This document shows positions 57,879 through 64,000 of a stretch of 64,000 bases of DNA, piece by piece. Position numbers and translations under genes: made by a program. A model generated the notes under the pieces. It ran no database searches and was not told where the DNA came from. It worked only from the letters and a program-made list of their open reading frames with translations. Source of the DNA: Diphasiastrum complanatum. Lineage: Eukaryota > Streptophyta > Lycopodiopsida > Lycopodiales > Lycopodiaceae. Location of the stretch: the NCBI GenBank assembly GCA_029204225.1, contig CM055100.1, forward strand, positions 48,760,877 to 48,824,876, in the 5' to 3' direction. Every line of letters begins with the position of its first letter. The stretch's first letter is position 1.

Positions 57879-59853
57879 TCACTGAATCCACTCCTGTGAA
57901 TAAGTGACAGGTGCTTTTATAGTCTCGATAGGATTCAACTGAATGGCATTTGGTACATTCTCAGAAAGACCGTCTGACAACTTATAAAGATCCCTCAATT
58001 CTTGAACTTCTGGTCCAAGATAGGGGCCCTCTCTGGAAACCTCGACATCTGTTTCAAAGTATGCCCAGCCATCACCAACATATCATTCCTCTGAACAACC
58101 AGGTAACATGTACAGGTGCCCAACTATACAGACAGTATAGCATACCAACTGTGCAATTATTGTCTGTTCTTTGCTTCAATCGGATGCAGAGAATTCTGTA
58201 GTTGACGCAGTTTTACTACTAAATAAAGGGTAGTGTGCAAACCTTGAGGAGGACTGAACACATAATATATATTTGCCCCTGGAGTAAAACTTGCATCCAT
58301 CATGTTCTGTTGCATATTTTTGAGGGGTCGTTTACGAGGTGTTGGTCTGCACCAAGATACAAAAAGTCAGATAGATGACGACATTGTCAGAATCATTATC
58401 CTACAACGGAAAATGTGACAATAAACAAAAAAATCAGCAGTGTAGGTGTCAAAGAATGTTGTAACGCATCTCAACATTTTCAAAAGAATGTACCACAGAA
58501 AAGGTTGCAAAATCACCTTGACCAACAACACGGGAAGTATTGACTTAGTGAATGTTGGCCATACAGCCTCAACCATCAACTACATTGTGAAAGGTAATGG
58601 CTAGCTATGAGCACTCTCTGCAGTCTTTGTCAGCTTCATTGAACAGGAAACCATAAGGTCGATTGGAACAGCAAGCACATGAGTCGGACTTCTTACACAA
58701 GTAAAATGGCAGCTCAGATCGAAGAATTGACTTCCGGACAAGCTCCATGAGGTCTGAGATTGTTTCCGTTGACTTGAACGTTGCCTCCACCACAAAACCA
58801 TCCGGAAAGTGGACATGTATAGTGTGGCCTGCATATAAGTCATTCTACCAAATTAGCATGCAAACCCTATGCATAAAAGATTCCTAGTCCAGTGGTAGCC
58901 TAATGAAGGTTGGCTGCCGGCGACAACCAGTTGATTACCAAGTCAAAGTAATACTTCATCTTGTGGAAATTTTATAGCAGACTAGGCCAGATTACAGTCA
59001 AAGAAGAAATAAGAGTAGTAGCCAACCAAATAACCACAATGAAACAGCTTGCAATGACGGATGCTGTAAAGCATCCAAGTTAACATGGTTGGATTTCATG
59101 ATATTTTTCATTTCACATTAAAAGATAGAAGAAGGTAAGCATGAACACCTGAAGTCTCGGATGTTTTACACGGACTAAAAAACGGGACAGAACCATACCT
59201 TGGTCCTTTGAGCCCTCTTTGCTGCCTGCTCCTTGTCTCGAATTTTTTTTTGTCTTCAAATAGATATCTGTACTCCAAGAAGGAGATTAAATAAGGAAAC
59301 AACACTCGAAGTTGAGAGAAATCTCTGAGCAAGAGTATAGTTCTCAAGTCAAAAACAGTACAATACCCATCATTTTACGTGATCAAGACATTCACCTATG
59401 TTTGAGAAGTTGAAACCACATCCAAGAAGAAACTAAATGTCCTTTCATGACTTCATCCATGTAGTATTATATTGCACTCCTATAAGGGTGGCCCATAGCC
59501 ACAGAGGAAGCCTTCAAAGGCGGGGCTCACGTACCTTCCTTCTTATTGGCATTTAAAGTAGCATAGTCGGCTGCTGTGAACTCATAAAAGTCATCGGGCA
59601 CCTCTTCTGTAATGTAAAAACAACCATCATTGGGAAAGTAATGTCAGGCGTAAATGATGCAAAACTCCACAGTAACCACAGAGCCTTTGAAATGTAAGTA
59701 GCAGCTCATGAAACAGAGAGCAGCATAGAGACGTCCAAATATACCTTCAGAGGGCCAAGAAGTTGCAGTACTTTCCCCACCACGGATGGCCGCCGGAGCT
59801 GCGTACACCTTCACCTCCCTCCCCAGTGCTTCTGCGACGCCACCTATCATCTC
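57879..59853 (-). CDS. PUX1-like: Plant UBX-domain protein (PUX1-like), six exons, frame disrupted
   Basis: The UBX domain is a ubiquitin-like fold that docks on the hexameric ATPase CDC48/p97. Plant PUX1 promotes CDC48 hexamer disassembly. Minus-strand exons: 59853-59745 (GGVAEALGREVKVYAAP), 59606-59535 (EEVPDDFYEFTAADYATLN), 59267-59199 (LKTKK then IRDKEQAAKRAQRTK), 58828-58697 (TIHVHFPDGFVVEATFKSTE to SELPFYL), 58346-58243 (PTPRKRPLKNMQQNMMDASF) and 58048-57879 (DVEVSREGPYLGPEVQELRD to QEWIQ, stop TGA). Domain order and spacing match the family. Splice signals fit, but three frame conflicts exist: an A9 run where eight would keep IRDKEQ in frame, an extra AC at the UBX exon start, and one base too few at the next junction. 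The N-terminal exon was not found and may lie beyond the repeat at 60046. The locus is a likely pseudogene unless these are assembly errors. Confidence 0.8.
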
Positions 59854-60045
59854 CTGCATCAAGAATAGCGATAAAGCCTGGACAAAATGTTATACGAAGA
59901 ACCCTAAATTGCAACTACTACACGTCCATAACCTTGTGACGAAGAATGAGCGATTTCTGAGATACGAGGACACAACTTGACGCATCACTCAGGCAAAGAG
60001 GAACAAACCACTCCTTCAACTCTTTGCACTAATTGTAAACATAAC

Positions 60046-60159
60046 CAACAAGGAAGGCCCAGGGCTTTGGGCCTTCCCTTGCGTAATGCCATTCTGCGAA
60101 GGTTCGCTTTTTTTTTTTTTTGGCCGTACGGTACGACGGTACGGCCATACGCGTGGACC

Positions 60160-60192
<33 letters not shown>

Positions 60193-60460
60193 CGGTTTTT
60201 TGCCGTTTTTTTTTTCGCAAATTTTTTTACGTTTGTGGTGGAATGTGGATGTGGACAGCCAATGACGGGCTGCCACATAGCACACGCACATTCCACTGGA
60301 GAGAGGAGAGAGAACATGCATTCCACCGGAGAGAGAACGTGCATTCCACCGGAGAGAGGAGAGAGAACGACAAATTCCTAGGAGAGAGAAAATTGGATGG
60401 ACATTATGCTCCTGGAGGTGGTCCCAAAATACAAAGGACACTTGAGCACAAGGCATTACG
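60046..60460. mobile_element. Short non-autonomous element, copy 2
   Basis: Same structure and orientation as 55541-56043: AAGGAAGGCCC...GGGCCTTCCCTT foldback, CGTAATGCC at 60082, poly(T), CCGTACGG palindromes, a T31 run (60162-60192), 'gtggtggaatgtggatgtggac', fewer 30-bp units (about three, 60287-60375), 'gctcctggaggtggtccc' and GGCATTACG at 60460. Flanks differ from copy 1 on both sides, which shows independent insertion. It lies about 190 bp upstream of the first UBX exon found, possibly in an intron. Minus-strand frames of 119-168 codons through it are repeat shadows. Confidence 0.7.
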
Positions 60461-62160
60461 ACAATTGAAGCTTTGCAGGATACTAATAAGTTGATGAATT
60501 TGTGAAGAGAATGAAGGTGCAAGACCTAATTTATTTATGAAGGAGAGTCCACTGCTCTAAGGTAAGGTATATCATTTTTCATTTTGTTTATGAACCTTGA
60601 GAGACGATGATATGATGAAATCTGTTGATGGATGTATAGATGTGCTTTAGGTTGGGATGACCGCTATTGTGAGTGCCTCACTGAAGGCCAGCTTTTTATG
60701 TTTGATGTTTACTCTGGTATCAATAATTGGTATCCACCTGGTATATCAAAATTGAACAGGTCGTTATAATAACTTGTTTAAACTACCTATTTTACACAGT
60801 TGTGCCCTCATGTTGCAAATCCTCTAACCTCCAGTCATACCACACCATTAAAGGTATGTGATTTCAATATCACTACATACGACAAATAGTGCTGCTATGC
60901 TCTTAGTAATCAAGGGTACAAAAGATCTTGTGCATTATGTAGTGGAGGTTGCTTAACGAGTTGCTTAATCAATGCACCAAAATATAGTAATGGCCACAGG
61001 TTGCCTTAAACCCACCATACGTACAAATTAAATTCATTCACAAAAACAATCGTGTTAGAAAAATATAATTGGACCAATCCTTTTTTATTTTGTTTTATGG
61101 AAAAAGTTAGATGGTGATACACGTTGTACATGAAGTGCTAAGGTGGCAATAATGTCAAAATCATGGTCAAAATTAACTAGTGTAGCATAATTCAAAACAA
61201 TAGTAACATATTGTTGTAATTTGTCATGAGACTTGATTAAAAAAATGGTTTTAACCATTGCTATTAGCAAAACAACTAATATACAAGGGACTATAAAATA
61301 GAAATTTCCAATTGATGGGAGTAGTCTAGCATTATCCATGTGTATATGACACATAAAGTTGGTGATAATGTTTCATGACTTCATTTGATGGAGCCATATT
61401 GATCTAGACTACCATATATTGTAGTACATAATGGACTTTGACACTCAAACAACAAATATTTTGTTAATCTCTTTTTTGCATACACACTTCCGCTTCGAAC
61501 AAATTGGTTTCCTTGTTCAAATTTTTCTGTTAAAATTATACTTCTGAAAGCAACTATCCTGACCTACACATACAGGTCCTTTCATTCGTTAGGAATTCAT
61601 CCAATAGTATAAGGTTCAATTAACTTTTACACTACCTAGTAGATCCCTTTCTTGGTTTTATATGTAATTGTTGTTCTTTCCATTATATGAATGTATCTAC
61701 AATAGTCTAGGTCATTAATCTAAAATGTGCCAATACTTATAGGATCCTTTTATTAGTAAGCAATATAGAAATTTACATAATAAAGGTAAAGCTATATACA
61801 TATATGGGAATCTTTTAAATGACATGAACATTCTTCAAAACCCTTCGTTCCACACAATTAGTCAACATGCCATTATGGTCTTCCCAGCTCAGATTGTTTT
61901 CATATAATGCATGTTGATGTTTCATGCATGTCATTTGGAGGTATTTTGAACTTGGAATGTGCGGCCCTACCACCCTTCATCAACAATGCTACAATGCCAG
62001 ATGATGCTACTGTTAAAGCTATCCATCCTTTCGCATGAACATAAGATAACATTACTGTTACGTGCATGTCATGTATATAGGATTTGGAATAATCCTAGAC
62101 TTGGATAGTCGGTACTCCAGTGTATAAGGTTATTAATTATGCCTTGGTATTGTGATTAAT
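60461..62160. other. No recognisable gene
   Basis: AT-rich intergenic or intronic DNA. I searched the minus strand for the missing N-terminal UBX exon and did not find one I could support. Confidence 0.4.
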
Positions 62161-62165
62161 GATCT

Positions 62166-62505
62166 ATGAGGGCCCAGACCTATAATTGGACTTTGGAGCA
62201 CTTGCATGGTGTTGACTGCTATTTTGCAAAAATAGCAGGTCAATTGCTTATATTTGGGTTGTATGGGATCCTAAGAGGAATATTTTCTCCGCAATGGAGA
62301 TTATATATACTAGTGGAAACACGCCCATCTCTCAATGGAATTTCCTGATTCCTGAAGCCATGATCCCCTCCTCTCTTGTATTCATCACCACGACTTGGGG
62401 TGAAGTGGTTAGGGTATTGACTAGCCATTTTCTGATGGTTGGGCAGTTTTGCTCCACAAATGTCCTTTTGGTTGCATGTAGATCTTCATGTGGCGATCCT
62501 TATAG
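62166..62505 (+). repeat. 5' LTR (3' part) of a further copia-type element
   Basis: A sequence leading directly into a primer-binding site. It contains a TATA-like ATTATATATACTAG at 62300-62315 and the segment shared with 32367-32555. The left boundary is uncertain. The junction with the primer site (CCTTATAG) does not end in the usual CA. Confidence 0.55.
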
Positions 62506-62517
62506 TGGTATCAGAGC
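62506..62517 (+). other. Primer-binding site (initiator Met tRNA)
   Basis: TGGTATCAGAGC, a perfect match to the copia consensus, on the plus strand. Confidence 0.8.
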
Positions 62518-64000
62518 GAGGCTTTGCATCAATCAGAAGGTGGAGTTGCTTTTTGTTTTTTCCCAGCTTTTTGGCATTTCCTCCTTTATTTTTACTTCAA
62601 GGTGGTGGAATTGACCTCCAAGTAAGCAGCTTCTCTCATTTTGGTTTGCTTTCAGCCTAATATCATTATTATGGAGATTTTCCATAGATAATGATGGAAA
62701 TTTATGGACTTTTGACGATTTTTTGTGGTTTTTGAGCTAGTATTCCATGTTTTGGCTTGAAATTAATCAAAGCTACTGATCATGAACATTTTTCAGATTT
62801 GTACTTTCTGTTTCTAGTCATTATGATTGATTCTAATGATTGCATGCCATGGTTATGGTCAATGATAGTAATTTCTGGTCAAAATCTAGTGATTTTGGGC
62901 TAGAAATGGGCTATATGGACCTTGATTGTTTGAAATCAGAACTTTTAGTGCTTGCAAGTAATTTAATTACAGGGATTTGGGTCTGATTACACTTAATTGT
63001 GGATTTGACCCACAAGAATGGTCAAAATTGGTCAAAAACCATGGGTTTTTGATGACTTTTGCACTAGTTTTAAGGTTTTTCACAAAATTCTTGGCCAATA
63101 CTTTGCATGCACATTTTCAAAGGTGTAATGATGTTGTATTATAGTTGTCATCAAGTTTGGTTCGGATTGGACACCATTAAGGGTCTCAAAAAGTCAAAAA
63201 ATAGTGTATTTTTGTGGATTTTTGAGCTTGAATAACTCTCAAATGGTGTTCTGAACCTTTTGGATCGTTTCGCAAGCTGAAAGATATATGGATTTCCTTT
63301 GATTTGAGCCATCATGCACCTAATTTGGTGTTGGGAGGCTTAGGCACCATTATCTTGAAGTTTTGCATGTTGAAGGAGTCCATAGATGCAATTTTTGTAT
63401 GATCTGAGCTTATGATTGCTTGCTGGACCTGGTAGAAGCTTCTATAACTCTCTAATGAACCTTGTAACCTCTGATTGGATTCTTATTGCGCTAGGTATAG
63501 ATTTTTGGTGAAACCTCCTTGAAAAAGTGTGTCCTCCTACTTGATTTTTGGTCATTTACAGCTCACACATGTGAAGCCTAGGTGGCAGGGTGACATGGAA
63601 CGTGTCTTGTAAACTTTCTCTGCCTTTGTACTATGCTTTACAGTGACCAAATTGGAGTCATGTAGCAAAAGTTATGGATGTCAAAAATTTGGCAATTTTT
63701 AGACTAAAATTTGAAAATTCTTCGAAATGTTCTGATTGCATGCATGCATGTAAGTCAGTATAGTACTTTTCTAGTAATGAAAATGTTTGGATGAACCTGT
63801 ATTCATGTTTGGATGCATCATACATGGTGGTACAGTAGATTGATCAGAGTAATTTCATGCTATAATATAGTTTCATAGAAAGCTAGTTGAAAAGTAAATT
63901 TTCCAGTTACTAGGTATTTTACGTAAAAATTTAAGATTTTTCAAAATCACTACATGTCATGTTGGATGCATCCCGGATGTTTCGAAATCCTTTTGGAATA
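62518..64000 (+). other. ORF-less interior of the LTR element
   Basis: The 1.5 kb after the primer-binding site has no gag start or other recognisable coding motif. It repeats phrases such as 'gtggatttttgagc', 'tggtcaaaatt' and 'ttttgatgactttt' with no open frame over about 75 codons. This is the pattern of a large retrotransposon derivative with a non-coding leader, but the element is cut by the window edge. Confidence 0.4.

Noticed and set aside
59977-60522. Open frames of 119-168 codons on both strands
   Set aside because: Same repeat family as above plus poly(T/A) runs. They have no recognisable domain and cross the element boundary.

Overview
This is a window of nuclear DNA from a land plant with a large, retrotransposon-rich genome. 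Two split host genes with spliceosomal introns are recognisable. The rest is layered Ty1/copia, Ty3/gypsy and LINE sequence, short inverted-repeat elements, microsatellites and minisatellites. I see no prokaryotic or organellar signature. The very large introns and old nested elements would suit a fern or gymnosperm, but the sequence does not settle the lineage.

Layout. From 1 to 3140 lie tandem repeats and a palindromic short element. From 3141 to 29459 (+) runs a proline iminopeptidase-type alpha/beta hydrolase gene, with ten exons seen and at least one N-terminal exon not found. Its 15.2-kb second visible intron holds a gypsy tail and LTR (5495-6234). It also holds an old copia element (6235-14703) split by a younger copia element (7718-12606) that has intact LTRs and a CAAAC target-site duplication. 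Its 8-kb intron (20884-28896) holds two minus-strand LINE copies in tandem (21999-27843). From 29460 to 36660 lie repeats, an LTR fragment and a decayed minus-strand gypsy. From 37130 to about 41430 there is a minus-strand copia derivative with an intact 469-codon gag-protease ORF and an unusual 626-codon second ORF. From 41400 to 50221 lie degenerate repeats, an inverted pair of LTR-like sequences around a TCGAGATC minisatellite, and long simple repeats. From 51807 to 56510 (+) there is a broken gypsy element carrying two inserted inverted-repeat elements. From 57879 to 59853 (-) lie six exons of a plant UBX-domain (PUX1-like) gene. From 60046 to 60460 there is a second copy of the insertion seen in the gypsy. 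From about 62166 to the end there is the LTR, primer-binding site and ORF-less interior of another LTR element.

The two host genes are not functionally linked as far as the sequence shows. The peptidase would trim N-terminal proline from peptides, and the PUX protein would bind CDC48/p97. Both gene models contain small frame-breaking indels, so either the loci are decaying or the assembly carries indel errors. No confirmed new biological system was found. The most unusual items are the 626-codon copia-derived ORF, the two-copy insertion family with terminal inverted repeats and an internal 30-bp minisatellite, and a 127-bp element whose terminal repeats are themselves hairpins.
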